Position numbers and translations under genes: made by a program. From contig NZ_VKKG01000002.1 of NCBI RefSeq assembly GCF_007197885.1, positions 124,001 through 188,000 of the forward strand: a stretch of 64,000 nucleotides of DNA, written 5' to 3'. Within the stretch, counting starts at the first letter, position 1. Every line of letters starts with the position of its first letter. The stretch comes from Tessaracoccus rhinocerotis (lineage in GTDB: Bacteria; Actinomycetota; Actinomycetes; Propionibacteriales; Propionibacteriaceae). The notes beneath the pieces were generated by a model that had not been told where the DNA came from, did no database searches, and saw only the letters and a list, made by a program, of their open reading frames with translations. This document shows positions 26,016 to 34,614 of the stretch, in pieces.

Positions 26016-26834
26016 ATGACGAAACAGCCGTTGTTGCGCATCGTTGCCGCACTCGTTGCGCTCGGACTGGTGGGAGCAGCCACCTACACCTTCTTCTGGG
26101 ACCCGGATCCCAGCTACGACGCCGCGCCCGACACGGCAACCGCCCAGGCTGACCCCGCCGAGCTCGCGCGGGCCGCAGAGCTGCGGATCTTCTTCGGTCA
26201 CATGTCAGTGGGGAACAACATCATCTCGGGCATGCGCCAGGTCTACGACGCGCACGAAGTCCGCCGGCCGGGCTTCGTGGAGACGGGGATCGGCGACGTG
26301 CCGGACCTCCCGCAGGGCGGGGCCTTCGTCCACACCCTGATCGGCGAGAACCGCCACCCGTACCGCAAGCTCGAGAACTTCGCCGCGATGCTGCGGGGCG
26401 GCATGGCCGAGCAGGTCGACGTGGCGCTGATCAAGTTCTGCTACATCGACATCCGCTGGGACACCGACGTCGACAAGCTGTTCCGGACCTACCGCGACAC
26501 CATGGCAGAGCTCGAGGCCGAGTTCCCCGACGTGCGGTTCATCCACGTCACCGCGCCGCTGACCACCGGTCCCCACGGCATCAAGGACCACGTCAAGCAC
26601 TTCGTCGGACGCAACGACAACGCAGCCCGCGAACGCTACAACGAGCTGATGCGCGCGGAGTACGGCGCCGATCGGCTGCTCGACGTCGCAGCCCTCGAGT
26701 CCCGCGCACCCGACGGCACCGTGGCGCCCGAGCTGTATGCCGGCTACAGCAACGACGGGGCGCACCTCAACGGCACCGGCTCGGCCCTCGCCGCGCTCGA
26801 GCTCGTGCGCATGCTGAACCTGGCCCGGGACTGA
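26016..26834 (+). CDS. Membrane-anchored SGNH/GDSL-like hydrolase or acyltransferase
   Basis: A 272-residue protein with one N-terminal membrane helix (about 8-27) and an extracytoplasmic domain. The first block, FFGHMSVGNNII (about 59-70), resembles the HxSVGxNI motif of SGNH-like proteins found in EPS loci; later come KFCYIDI (about 143-149), a HVTAPLT strand and a C-terminal NDGAHLNGTGS block (about 246-256) with the Asp-x-x-His pair of the family. It probably removes or transfers an acyl ester on the polymer outside the cell. It follows the ligase by 26 bp (GGGGAGA site) and precedes AcpS by 1 bp. Confidence 0.68.
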   Translation: MTKQPLLRIVAALVALGLVGAATYTFFWDPDPSYDAAPDTATAQADPAELARAAELRIFFGHMSVGNNIISGMRQVYDAHEVRRPGFVETGIGDVPDLPQGGAFVHTLIGENRHPYRKLENFAAMLRGGMAEQVDVALIKFCYIDIRWDTDVDKLFRTYRDTMAELEAEFPDVRFIHVTAPLTTGPHGIKDHVKHFVGRNDNAARERYNELMRAEYGADRLLDVAALESRAPDGTVAPELYAGYSNDGAHLNGTGSALAALELVRMLNLARD

Positions 26835-26835
26835 C

Positions 26836-27222
26836 GTGCGGCTCCACGGCGTCGGGGTGGACATCGTCGACGTCGCCCGCGTCACCCGGCTGCTCGCGCG
26901 CGGTGGCTCGTTCGCGCGCCGCTGGTTCTCCGACGACGAGGCCGCCCGTTGCCGCGCCTCCGAGGCGCCGGCGCTCGCCTTCGCCCGGGTGCTGGCGGCG
27001 AAGGAGGCGGCGTGGAAGTCGCTGCGCATCGGCTGGGACGCCGCCGTGCCGTGGCGGTGCGTGCTCGTGGGGGAGCAGGGGGTCGTGTGGTTCGAGGGTG
27101 AGGTGGCCGAGGTCGCCGCGCGCGCCGGGGTGGCCCGGGTCACGGTGACCACGTCGTCGGTGGCCGAAGTGGCGATGGCCCAGGCGATGGCCTTCGGCCC
27201 AGAAATGCCACTGGTCGAGTAG
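26836..27222 (+). CDS. acpS: AcpS-type 4'-phosphopantetheinyl transferase
   Basis: A 128-residue protein of the small AcpS class, moving phosphopantetheine from CoA to the serine of an ACP. It has both metal/CoA motifs: GVDIVDVARV (6-15) and the AAKEAAWKSL block (about 54-63). The C-terminus is short and divergent. GTG start 1 bp after the SGNH stop. It may be a dedicated activator of the ACP at 24146 rather than the housekeeping enzyme, because it is the last gene of the tailoring cassette; sequence alone cannot exclude that it serves both. Confidence 0.85.
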   Translation: MRLHGVGVDIVDVARVTRLLARGGSFARRWFSDDEAARCRASEAPALAFARVLAAKEAAWKSLRIGWDAAVPWRCVLVGEQGVVWFEGEVAEVAARAGVARVTVTTSSVAEVAMAQAMAFGPEMPLVE

Positions 27223-27247
27223 CCCGCCCAGCGAGCTACTCGACCAG
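27211..27247. terminator. Bidirectional hairpin of the GGTCGAGTAGC palindrome family
   Basis: CTGGTCGAGTAGC (27211-27223) and GCTACTCGACCAG (27235-27247) form a perfect 13-bp stem with an 11-nt loop between two convergent genes. The same core occurs as a REP-like element near 58340. It overlaps the end of acpS. Confidence 0.8.
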
Positions 27248-27255
27248 CGATGGGG

Positions 27256-30200
27256 TCAGCGGAAGCGGACGATGTTGTTCAGGACCCAGTCCTTCGTCTG
27301 CCTGTGGGTCCAACCGCCGTCAGCGGCCTGCGAGGATGCCACCACGTCCGAGCGGACCCAGGTGCGGCAGCCGCCGCGGCCGGTCCGGGCGGTGTCGCAC
27401 TCGGTGCGCCACTGCCGACCGTCGGCGGCGGTCCACTCGCCGTCGTTGGCCAGCGGGTTCGAGCCCCACGCGGCGCGCGTCATGTACGGCAGGTAGGTGA
27501 GGTTGTTGAACACCCAGCCGTTGCTGGAGGTGAACCGACCCGCCGCGTAGCTGGTGCTGGTGGCCCAGATGTCGGTGGTGCAGCGGATGGTCTGCGAGTA
27601 CGGCTCGCACTCGGTGTACCACCAGCGACCGTTCACGTTGTGGAAGCCGGGGGTGGAGTAGACGTCGGTGACCGCGGGGGTGGTGGGCCCGGCGGTCGGC
27701 TCCTTCGTGGGCTCCTGCGTCGGTTCCTGGCTGGGCTCGGGGCTGGGCTCCGGCTCGGTGGGCACCGTTTCGCCGAAGAGCTCCCCGGGGGCGGGGACCA
27801 TCCCGGAGACCAGGTGGCCACCGGTCAGCGTCTCGGCCTCGAGGTACCACGCCTGCAGCACTTCGGCATCGACCGTCGTGGACAGGCGCTCGTCCGCAGG
27901 TCCCTCGTCGGTCCCGAGGACCTCGTCGGTGGGTGAGAGGACCAGCATCGCGTCGGTCTGGATGGAGGTGCTGCGGGTGTTGAGCTCGATCGGGACGACG
28001 AGGTCGTCCTCGGTGCCGTCGTAGCGCTGCTCGAGGTCGTACTCCGTGGCGTTGAAGTTGTCCAGGAACGGCGAGTAGGTGTCGATGACCAGTTCCGAGC
28101 GGTCCAGGTCGAACTGCAGCATCCGCAGGAAGCTGGCGCCGAAGCGCAGCGTCTGCTCCGGGCTGTAGCCGCCGATCTCGGTGAGTCCGAGCTCCTCGAC
28201 GCCGATCTCGTAGAACTGGTAGTCGGCGAGCATCTCCACGACGTGGTTGCCCTCCTCCGAGACGTTGGTCAGGACGTTGAGGCCGACTCCGTGGTGGTGC
28301 CCCGACAGCGTCAGGAACACGTTCGGGTTCTGCGAGACGATGTTGCGGAACTGGTAGAGGCCGCCGGCGTTCGAGTACGGGGCCTTGCGGCCGTCCGGCT
28401 CGGAGCTCGTGGTCAGGTAGGCGTGCGAGAGCAGGATGGCGTTGCGCTCGGGGTAGCGCCCGAGCACCTCGTTGGCCCATGCGACGTCGGCCTCGTCGAC
28501 GCCGTAGGACAGGTAGACGGCGATGAAGTCGGCCCCGGCGGCGCTGAACAGGTCGTAGTGGTTCTGGTTGTCGTCCTCGGTGAAGCTCCCGCCGAACTCG
28601 GCGTCGGCCCAGCCCTCGGACAGCGCGCGGTACTTCTCGGGGCCGAAGTACTCGTTGTAGAGATCGTGGTTCGTCCCGGTCCAGTTGTCGTGGTTGCCCG
28701 CGAGCACGCCGTGCGGCAGGCCGGAGTCCTCCAGGATCTTCTGGGCGCGCGAGGCGACCTCCCACTCGGCGCGGGCGTTGGCCTCGTCGTTGGTCTCGCG
28801 GATCCAGTTCTCGATGATGTCGCCGGTGTGGGCGGCGTAGGCGATCTTGCGCTCCTGCGCGTTGTCGACGATCCACTGGGTCAGGTCCGTGTAGGACTTC
28901 TCCCACACTGCCCGTTCCTCCGCGGTCTCCTGCTCCACCGCACCCTCGGACAGGTACTGGGTGTCGGTGAAATGGGCGATGGCGAAGTCGTACTCGGCCG
29001 GGTCCGCGAAGGCGTCGTCGACCGGCTTGGCGATGTCGTCGGCGAACGGGTCACTGCCGGCGACCAGCGCGTGGACGACGCTGTCGTCGACGTGCGCGGT
29101 GGCGACGGGGGCGGTGAGTACGGTGGCGGCATCGGAGTCGCCGCGGCCGGTTGCCGCCTCCTCCCACTGCGCGGACACGGTGTTCCACAGGTAGAGCGTG
29201 GCGGTGCGCTGCGGGTCGACGTAGCCGCGCCAGTGGGCGCGCGCGTCGGTGGCGGGGACGTCGGTGACGTCCACGTCGAAGCGCTGGTAGGTCACCCCAG
29301 AGCTGGCCGGGCTGGTGACCAGCGCCTCGTCGTCGGCGAGGAGTCCGTCGACGGGGATCGCGTCGCCCTCGAAGTCGAGGGTGTCCGGGATCCCGGTGCC
29401 CTCGGCCTGGCGGCCCGAGATGGCGAGCGCCGCCTCGGCCCGGTAGAACGTGCCCGAGACGGAACCGCCGCCGGTGACGTCCACCGCTGCGGACAGCTCG
29501 ATCCCCTCCGCGGTCTCCTCTGCGCGGAGGTCGATGATGCCCGCGGGGATCTCGGCGGTGCTGAACTCGATGGTTGTCGTGCCGGTGTTGCCGATGCCGT
29601 CGGTCGCGGTGATGGCCAACTCGTGGAAGCCGAGGCGCAGCTCGGGACCGATCAGCGAGCCGCTCGCGACGGGTGCGCCGTCGATTGTGATGGTGAGGTC
29701 CTCGACGCCGTTCGGGTCGGTGGCCTCCACCTCGAGCACCGTGGTCTCGGTGAGGTGCTGGCCGGCGGTGATGGAGCTGGTCGCCACCGGGGCGGTGTTG
29801 TCCACGTCGAAGGTGCGCACCGAGACCGCGCCGCTCGCGGTGGTGGCGGCCAGCTGGTGGGTGCCGTCTGCCAGGGCGGTGGTGTCCAGGGCGGTCCGCA
29901 GGCCGGTGCCGTCGGCGGCGACGTCGAAGTTCATCTCGGCCGTCAGCAACCGGCTGGAGTTGCTGCCGCAGTTGCCGTCGCCGAAGGAGTACTGGTCCTG
30001 GACGTCATCCGGGGTCGCGACGGTGCCGTCGACCACGAGTTCCACGCCGGTGACGTTGAAGTCGTCGTAGTTGGTCCCGCAGCTGCTCTCGATGGTGCCG
30101 GCGTTGAACACGACGGTGTTCCGGCCGGGGACGAGGTATGCGCCGGGCACCGGCAGTTCGTGGGTCTCGCTCACGATGGTGTCGTCGAGCACGATCGTGA

Positions 30201-31155
30201 AGCCGTTGACGACCACGTGGTTGCCGTAGCGGGCGTCGGCGGAGTTGGAGCCCACGGCGAACCGGAAGACGCCGTCGGAGGCGCCGAGGGTGGGGGCGGT
30301 GTCCAGTCCTCCGCCGTCGAGAGTGATCCCGGTGACGTTCGGCGTGCCGAGCGGGGCGGCCGTGACGTGGACGTTCCCGTGCAGGACGCTGCCGTCGACG
30401 ATGCTGATGTCCGCGCCGTCGGCGGGGTCGTTGTTCACGTTGATCGTCTGTGTGGCGGTGCCGCCCGCGGCGGTGGTGGCGGTGACCGTGTGCGGGCCGT
30501 TCTCGAGGCCGGTGGTGTCCACCTCGGCCACCAGGCCGCTGGTGTCGGCCGGGTCGTCGCCGACGGTGAAGGTGATGTCGAACTCCTTGAGGAGCGTGGC
30601 GTTGGTGCCGCAGGAGCCGTCGCCCATCGAGTAGACGAGCTTCGGGTCCCCGTCCATGGTGACGGGCCCGCCCGTGACGACGGCGACGTCGGCCACAACG
30701 TAGTCGTCGTGGTTGGCTCCGCAGCTGGTCTCGAAGGTGCCGACGCGCCAACCGAGGGTGTTCTCACCCGCGACGAGCCACTCGGCCGGGAACTCCACGA
30801 CTCCGCGCTCGGAGACCCAGTCGCGTTCGGTCAGGTCCACGCGGTTGCCGTTGACCAGGACGTAGGAGCCGTACCTGGCCTCGATGGAGTTGGAACCGAC
30901 GTCGAACTGCAGCTCTGCCGACCCGAGGTCGGTGCTGGTCTCGAGTGCCTGCCCGTCGAGGGCGAGCTCGGTGACGTCGTCACCGCGCTGTCCGGGCAGC
31001 GCGGTGACGGTCTGGGTGCCGGAGACCCAGGCGCCGTCGGTGGGTGTGATGGAGGGGGAGGCCGGCTCCGCCCCGGCGGGGGAGGCGGTGATGAGCGAGC
31101 CGGTCAGGGCGAGGGTCGCGAGCAGCGCGCCCGTTCGTCTGCGGGTGGGTGACAC
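27256..31155 (-). CDS. Secreted metallophosphoesterase with duplicated N-terminal domains and C-terminal four-Cys module
   Basis: A 1299-residue exported protein. GTG start at 31155 with AAGGAG 7 nt upstream; signal peptide to about Ala29. Two copies of a roughly 200-residue domain follow (35-243 and 250-453). Then come Ig-like regions, a calcineurin-type phosphoesterase (about 722-965: FTDTQ with Asp731, HTGD about 776-779, GNHDN 820-824, LSHAYL, GHHHG 952-956), a second beta-rich region, a Pro/Glu linker and the module (last 136 residues). The dimetal ligand set is complete, so it should be active on extracellular phosphoesters. No membrane anchor or LPXTG signal is seen. Confidence 0.85.
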   Translation of the reverse strand: MSPTRRRTGALLATLALTGSLITASPAGAEPASPSITPTDGAWVSGTQTVTALPGQRGDDVTELALDGQALETSTDLGSAELQFDVGSNSIEARYGSYVLVNGNRVDLTERDWVSERGVVEFPAEWLVAGENTLGWRVGTFETSCGANHDDYVVADVAVVTGGPVTMDGDPKLVYSMGDGSCGTNATLLKEFDITFTVGDDPADTSGLVAEVDTTGLENGPHTVTATTAAGGTATQTINVNNDPADGADISIVDGSVLHGNVHVTAAPLGTPNVTGITLDGGGLDTAPTLGASDGVFRFAVGSNSADARYGNHVVVNGFTIVLDDTIVSETHELPVPGAYLVPGRNTVVFNAGTIESSCGTNYDDFNVTGVELVVDGTVATPDDVQDQYSFGDGNCGSNSSRLLTAEMNFDVAADGTGLRTALDTTALADGTHQLAATTASGAVSVRTFDVDNTAPVATSSITAGQHLTETTVLEVEATDPNGVEDLTITIDGAPVASGSLIGPELRLGFHELAITATDGIGNTGTTTIEFSTAEIPAGIIDLRAEETAEGIELSAAVDVTGGGSVSGTFYRAEAALAISGRQAEGTGIPDTLDFEGDAIPVDGLLADDEALVTSPASSGVTYQRFDVDVTDVPATDARAHWRGYVDPQRTATLYLWNTVSAQWEEAATGRGDSDAATVLTAPVATAHVDDSVVHALVAGSDPFADDIAKPVDDAFADPAEYDFAIAHFTDTQYLSEGAVEQETAEERAVWEKSYTDLTQWIVDNAQERKIAYAAHTGDIIENWIRETNDEANARAEWEVASRAQKILEDSGLPHGVLAGNHDNWTGTNHDLYNEYFGPEKYRALSEGWADAEFGGSFTEDDNQNHYDLFSAAGADFIAVYLSYGVDEADVAWANEVLGRYPERNAILLSHAYLTTSSEPDGRKAPYSNAGGLYQFRNIVSQNPNVFLTLSGHHHGVGLNVLTNVSEEGNHVVEMLADYQFYEIGVEELGLTEIGGYSPEQTLRFGASFLRMLQFDLDRSELVIDTYSPFLDNFNATEYDLEQRYDGTEDDLVVPIELNTRSTSIQTDAMLVLSPTDEVLGTDEGPADERLSTTVDAEVLQAWYLEAETLTGGHLVSGMVPAPGELFGETVPTEPEPSPEPSQEPTQEPTKEPTAGPTTPAVTDVYSTPGFHNVNGRWWYTECEPYSQTIRCTTDIWATSTSYAAGRFTSSNGWVFNNLTYLPYMTRAAWGSNPLANDGEWTAADGRQWRTECDTARTGRGGCRTWVRSDVVASSQAADGGWTHRQTKDWVLNNIVRFR
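27259..27666 (-). other. Four-Cys module, copy B
   Basis: 136 residues with long insertions before each W-x-F/L-N-N element. CEPYSQTIRC and the second C-x9-C pair are present. Confidence 0.9.
29797..30408 (-). repeat. N-terminal domain of phosphoesterase, repeat 2
   Basis: Protein residues 250-453. It shares with repeat 1 the VGSNSxxARYG patch, SCGTNYDD and a FGDGNCGSN motif, giving two cysteines per repeat (Cys359, Cys396). Confidence 0.8.
30427..31053 (-). repeat. N-terminal domain of phosphoesterase, repeat 1
   Basis: Protein residues 35-243: VGSNSIEARYG, SCGANHDD and MGDGSCGTN (Cys145, Cys182). A beta-sandwich is likely; I do not recognise the family. Confidence 0.8.
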
Positions 31156-31234
31156 CTTCGAACTCCTTGGGGGAGGGGTATGAACAGACCCATCCGACCC
31201 GATCCGAAGGAAGCCGGGCAAGGTTTGCCGGAGG

Positions 31235-31251
31235 TGTTAACCGACTGTTAA
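31235..31251. promoter_or_regulatory. Repeat element upstream of the phosphoesterase (Pho-box-like or operator)
   Basis: TGTTAA occurs at 31235-31240 and 31246-31251, a direct repeat with 11-bp period as in PhoB/PhoP-type boxes. The same bases also form an inverted repeat, TTAAC-5-GTTAA. It lies about 80-96 bp before the GTG start, within the 100-bp gap (31156-31255) that otherwise holds only the leader. Confidence 0.35.
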
Positions 31252-31255
31252 GCGC

Positions 31256-32185
31256 CTAGTCACGAGCCAGTTGCCCTTCCGTTGCCGGGGGTTGGGGCAG
31301 GCCTACGAAATCCCTGATCGCGGCCAGCTCCCGCCGGCCCTGGACCAGGCCTCGCTGGTACATGGTGCGCAGCCTTGCGAGGTTGCGCTCGCTGTTGCCG
31401 ATGGGCATCTCGTCCGGGAACACCAGGTGTGCGCGGCCGTGCCGTTCCAACTCGTGGAGCTCGTCGAGGGTGCGGTTGTAGTTCCTCGGCCTGTCGATCA
31501 ACCCGCGCGCCACGGCCGGGAACCGCCGCAGGAGGGTCCTCATGGTGCGCTCGGAGCGGACTGCGGTCTTGCGGTAGCCACGTGGCCGGGTGAGCACCAC
31601 CACGAACCTGTCGTAGCCGGCCGCGCGGGCGGCGTCGACGGCGAACCCGCCGGTGGGGCCGAGGGCGCCGTCGCAGTACGGTACGCCGTCGATGTCGGTC
31701 CACGGCATGAGCAGCGGCATGGTCGACGACGCCCGGACCCGCTTCATCAGCGCCTGCCGGGTGGCCAGCTCTTCGCGGCCCCAGTAGACCATCTCGCCGT
31801 CGGTGCAGCGGATGGCGCCGATCGCGCAGCCGGCGGGGTTGGCCGAGTAGGCGTCGAAGTCGAACGGGAGCACCTGATCGGGCCCGGAGGTCTGCTCGTA
31901 GATCCACTCCGCGTGGAACATGCCCTTGCCCCGGACCCAGCTGCCGAGCCCGCCGAAGTTGGCCTCCCCGGCGAAGTCGGTGAACGAGCGCTCGGCGCGC
32001 CGCTGGTCGCGGGACAGGTAGTTGGCTGTGCAGCTGGAGCCGGCGGAGATGCCGCCCACCCAGTCGAAGTGGACCTCGCCCTCCAGGAGCGCGTTGAGCA
32101 CGCCGGAGGAGTAGCTGGCGCGCATGCCACCGCCCTCGAAGACGAGGGCGACACCTTCGACGTTGCTATGCAGCAGCGCGCCCAC
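31256..32185 (-). CDS. Patatin-like phospholipase family protein (YjjU-like)
   Basis: A 309-residue cytosolic lipid acyl hydrolase-type protein. Motifs: the oxyanion-hole EGGGMRASY (17-25), the nucleophile elbow GISAGS (45-50, Ser48) and the dyad Asp in YCDGALG (about 173-179). The C-terminal third resembles YjjU-type patatins of unknown substrate. The only plausible start is GTG 32185, which overlaps the DhaM-HPr-EI gene by 20 nt, so it may be translated as the last gene of the dha operon. A link with glycerol or lipid turnover is inference. Confidence 0.8.
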   Translation of the reverse strand: MGALLHSNVEGVALVFEGGGMRASYSSGVLNALLEGEVHFDWVGGISAGSSCTANYLSRDQRRAERSFTDFAGEANFGGLGSWVRGKGMFHAEWIYEQTSGPDQVLPFDFDAYSANPAGCAIGAIRCTDGEMVYWGREELATRQALMKRVRASSTMPLLMPWTDIDGVPYCDGALGPTGGFAVDAARAAGYDRFVVVLTRPRGYRKTAVRSERTMRTLLRRFPAVARGLIDRPRNYNRTLDELHELERHGRAHLVFPDEMPIGNSERNLARLRTMYQRGLVQGRRELAAIRDFVGLPQPPATEGQLARD

Positions 32186-34613
32186 CCCCGAGGACGTCGG
32201 CCACGGCCTGCTTCGCGGCGGCGGCGGTGGGTGCGGCGCAGGCGGCGTCGGCGGCCCGACGGCACTGCTCGAGGCTGGCCGCGGCGAGCGTCGCCCCCAC
32301 GGAGTGCAGCGCACGCGGACCCATCGAGAGGCTCGTGATCCCGAGGCCGACGAGGACGCTCGCGAGCAGCGGGTCGGAGGCGGCCTCGCCGCAGATCCCC
32401 GCGGACTTCCCGGCCTCGGTGGCGGCCCGGCCCACCTCCCGCAGGAGGCGGAGCACACCTGGTTGCCACGGGTCCTGGAGTTCCCCGAGCGAGGTGGCCT
32501 GCCTGTCCGCGGCCATCGTGTACTGGGTCAGGTCGTTGGTGCCGACGCTGACGAAGTCGACGTGCTCGAGGAGGTCGGCGGTCTGCAGGGCGGCCGACGG
32601 CGTCTCCACCATCACGCCCACCTTGCGCACCCCGGCCTCCCGGGCCAGCCGGGCGAAGGCCGCGGCCTCGTCGACGGTGGAGATCATGGGTGCCATCACC
32701 CACACGTCGGCCTCCGAGTCCTCCGACGCGCGCACGATGGCAGCCAGCTGGCGGGCGAGCACCTCGGGGTTGTCCACGGCGGTGCGGTAGCCGCGAATCC
32801 CCAGCGCTGGGTTCGGTTCGCCCGGGATGGTGAGGAACGGCATCGGCTTGTCGCTGCCTGCGTCCAGCGTGCGGATGACGACCCGCCGGCCCGGGAACGC
32901 GTTGAGGACGGCGCGGTACTGCGCCACCTGCTCCTCCACGCCCGGCTCGTCGGCACGGTCGAGGAAGGCGAACTCGGTGCGGAACAGGCCGATGCCCTCG
33001 GCGGCGGCGAGCGCGGCGCCGCGGGCGTCCTTGCCGGAGCCCACGTTTGCCAGCAGCGGCACCTCGAACCCGTCGGAGGTCCTGCCAGGCTCGGCAAGCG
33101 GCACCAGCTCGGCCGGTTTCGTGCGTGCGCCGTCGAGCTCGTCGTCGGCGGGGGAGATGATCACCTGGCCGCTGCCGCCGTCGATTAGCACGCGGGTGTC
33201 GTCGGCGATGTCCAGCGCGTCGACGACCCCGGCCACTGCCGGGATTCCCATGCTGCGGGCCAGGATCGCGGTGTGCGAGGTGGGTCCGCCCTCGACGGTG
33301 ACGATGCCCAGGCAGGTGGCCGGGTCGAGCGCCGAGGTGTCGGACGGGGCCAGGTCCCGCGCCACCAGGATGAACGGGTGGCCGGGATCGGGGATCCCGG
33401 GCATGGGAACGCCGAGCAGGTGCGAGACCACGCGGTCCCGGATGTCGGTGATGTCGGTGGCGCGCTCGGCCAGCAGCCCGCCGGCGGCCCGCATGGTGGC
33501 GGCCACCTCGTCGGCGGCCTGCCAGAAGGCGTTTGGGGCGCCGAGGCGCTCCTCCTCGACGCGCCGACGGGCGGCTGCGAGCAGGGTCGCGTCCTCGGCG
33601 AGCCCGGCGGTTGCCGAGAGGATCTCTGCGGCCTCGTCCTGCGCGGTCGACGAGCGGCGCCGGTACTCCGCCACCACGGCGGCCACGGCCTGCTCCAGGC
33701 GTTCGCACTCCTGGGCCACGCCGTCGCGGGGGACCTGCCGACTCGGCGGCTCCTCGGCGAGGGCGGGCAGCATCCGGCGGCTGGGGCCCACCACCCTTCC
33801 GGGGCTCACTCCCAGCGGGGAGCGCGATGCGGCGGCATTGGAGGGGGACGCGGCGGGTTCCTGCTGCTGGACCGGTTCCTCGGGGCCCGCCTCGCCGAAG
33901 CCGTCGCGGACCATCTCGAGCAGGGCGGCCACGGCCTCGGAGGCCTCGGGGCCCCTTGCCTCAACGCGGAGTGTCTCGCCGTACTTCGCAGCCAGCGTCG
34001 CCAGCGCGAGCGGGCTGCGGGCAGCCACCGTGCCGCGCTCGTGCAGCACGCGGACCTCCGCGTCGAAGCTCGCGGCGGTGGACGCGAACAGCGAGGCGGG
34101 TCGGGCGTGCAGCCCCATCTTGTTGGGCAGGGAGGCCTCGTCGGCGGCCTCCGCACCCCAGTCGTCTGCGGGCGCCTGCGGGGCGGGTTCGGGTTCCTCG
34201 TCGCCACCGGGCAGTGCCTGGATCTTCGGGCTCAGGGCGGCGGTGGCCTCCCGGGCCACCTCGTCGAGGGTGGCACCACCTGCCGCGAGGACGGCCGCGG
34301 CCAGCAGCCCCTCGACGAACGGTGCCGCCAAGATCCGCACGTCGGCGGCCTCGTCGTCGAGGAACTCACATGCCATCTCGGCGCTCATGACAGCGGAGCC
34401 CAGGTCCACCAGGACCACGACGCCGGCGCCGGCGGAGACCTCCTGGATGGCGGCCATCACCTCCATGGCGTCGGTGCCCAACCCGCCGTCGGGCATGCCG
34501 GCGGCTATCCGGATGGGTGGCTGCTCGCCATGGACCATCTGGAGGGCGAGCTCGACGGCGGCTTCAGCCAACCGACGCGAGTGGGAGACGACGACGAGAC
34601 CCACCGACGCCAT
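32166..34613 (-). CDS. dhaM: DhaM-HPr-Enzyme I fusion (PEP-dependent dihydroxyacetone kinase phosphoryl donor)
   Basis: An 815-residue fusion of three phosphotransferase parts. Residues 1-135 are the DhaM EIIA-like domain with VVSHS (His11); about 155-242 is HPr with NKMGLHARPA (His169); about 265-815 is a full-length Enzyme I with the phosphohistidine motif GGPTSHTAILAR (His447), a GLFRTEF motif, a SVGTNDLTQYT motif and the C-terminal GICGEAASDP. The best-known DhaM stops after the EI N-terminal domain; here the PEP-binding barrel is present, so the protein may charge itself from PEP without a separate PtsI. It starts 1 bp after dhaL and passes phosphate to ADP bound on DhaL. Confidence 0.92.
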   Translation of the reverse strand: MASVGLVVVSHSRRLAEAAVELALQMVHGEQPPIRIAAGMPDGGLGTDAMEVMAAIQEVSAGAGVVVLVDLGSAVMSAEMACEFLDDEAADVRILAAPFVEGLLAAAVLAAGGATLDEVAREATAALSPKIQALPGGDEEPEPAPQAPADDWGAEAADEASLPNKMGLHARPASLFASTAASFDAEVRVLHERGTVAARSPLALATLAAKYGETLRVEARGPEASEAVAALLEMVRDGFGEAGPEEPVQQQEPAASPSNAAASRSPLGVSPGRVVGPSRRMLPALAEEPPSRQVPRDGVAQECERLEQAVAAVVAEYRRRSSTAQDEAAEILSATAGLAEDATLLAAARRRVEEERLGAPNAFWQAADEVAATMRAAGGLLAERATDITDIRDRVVSHLLGVPMPGIPDPGHPFILVARDLAPSDTSALDPATCLGIVTVEGGPTSHTAILARSMGIPAVAGVVDALDIADDTRVLIDGGSGQVIISPADDELDGARTKPAELVPLAEPGRTSDGFEVPLLANVGSGKDARGAALAAAEGIGLFRTEFAFLDRADEPGVEEQVAQYRAVLNAFPGRRVVIRTLDAGSDKPMPFLTIPGEPNPALGIRGYRTAVDNPEVLARQLAAIVRASEDSEADVWVMAPMISTVDEAAAFARLAREAGVRKVGVMVETPSAALQTADLLEHVDFVSVGTNDLTQYTMAADRQATSLGELQDPWQPGVLRLLREVGRAATEAGKSAGICGEAASDPLLASVLVGLGITSLSMGPRALHSVGATLAAASLEQCRRAADAACAAPTAAAAKQAVADVLGGGRAAA

Positions 34614-34614
34614 C

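Noticed and set aside
28243-31152. A 969-codon open frame antisense to the phosphoesterase
   Set aside because: Composition dominated by Val/Gly/Asp/Arg and no domain; the sense strand has signal peptide, metal ligands and module.
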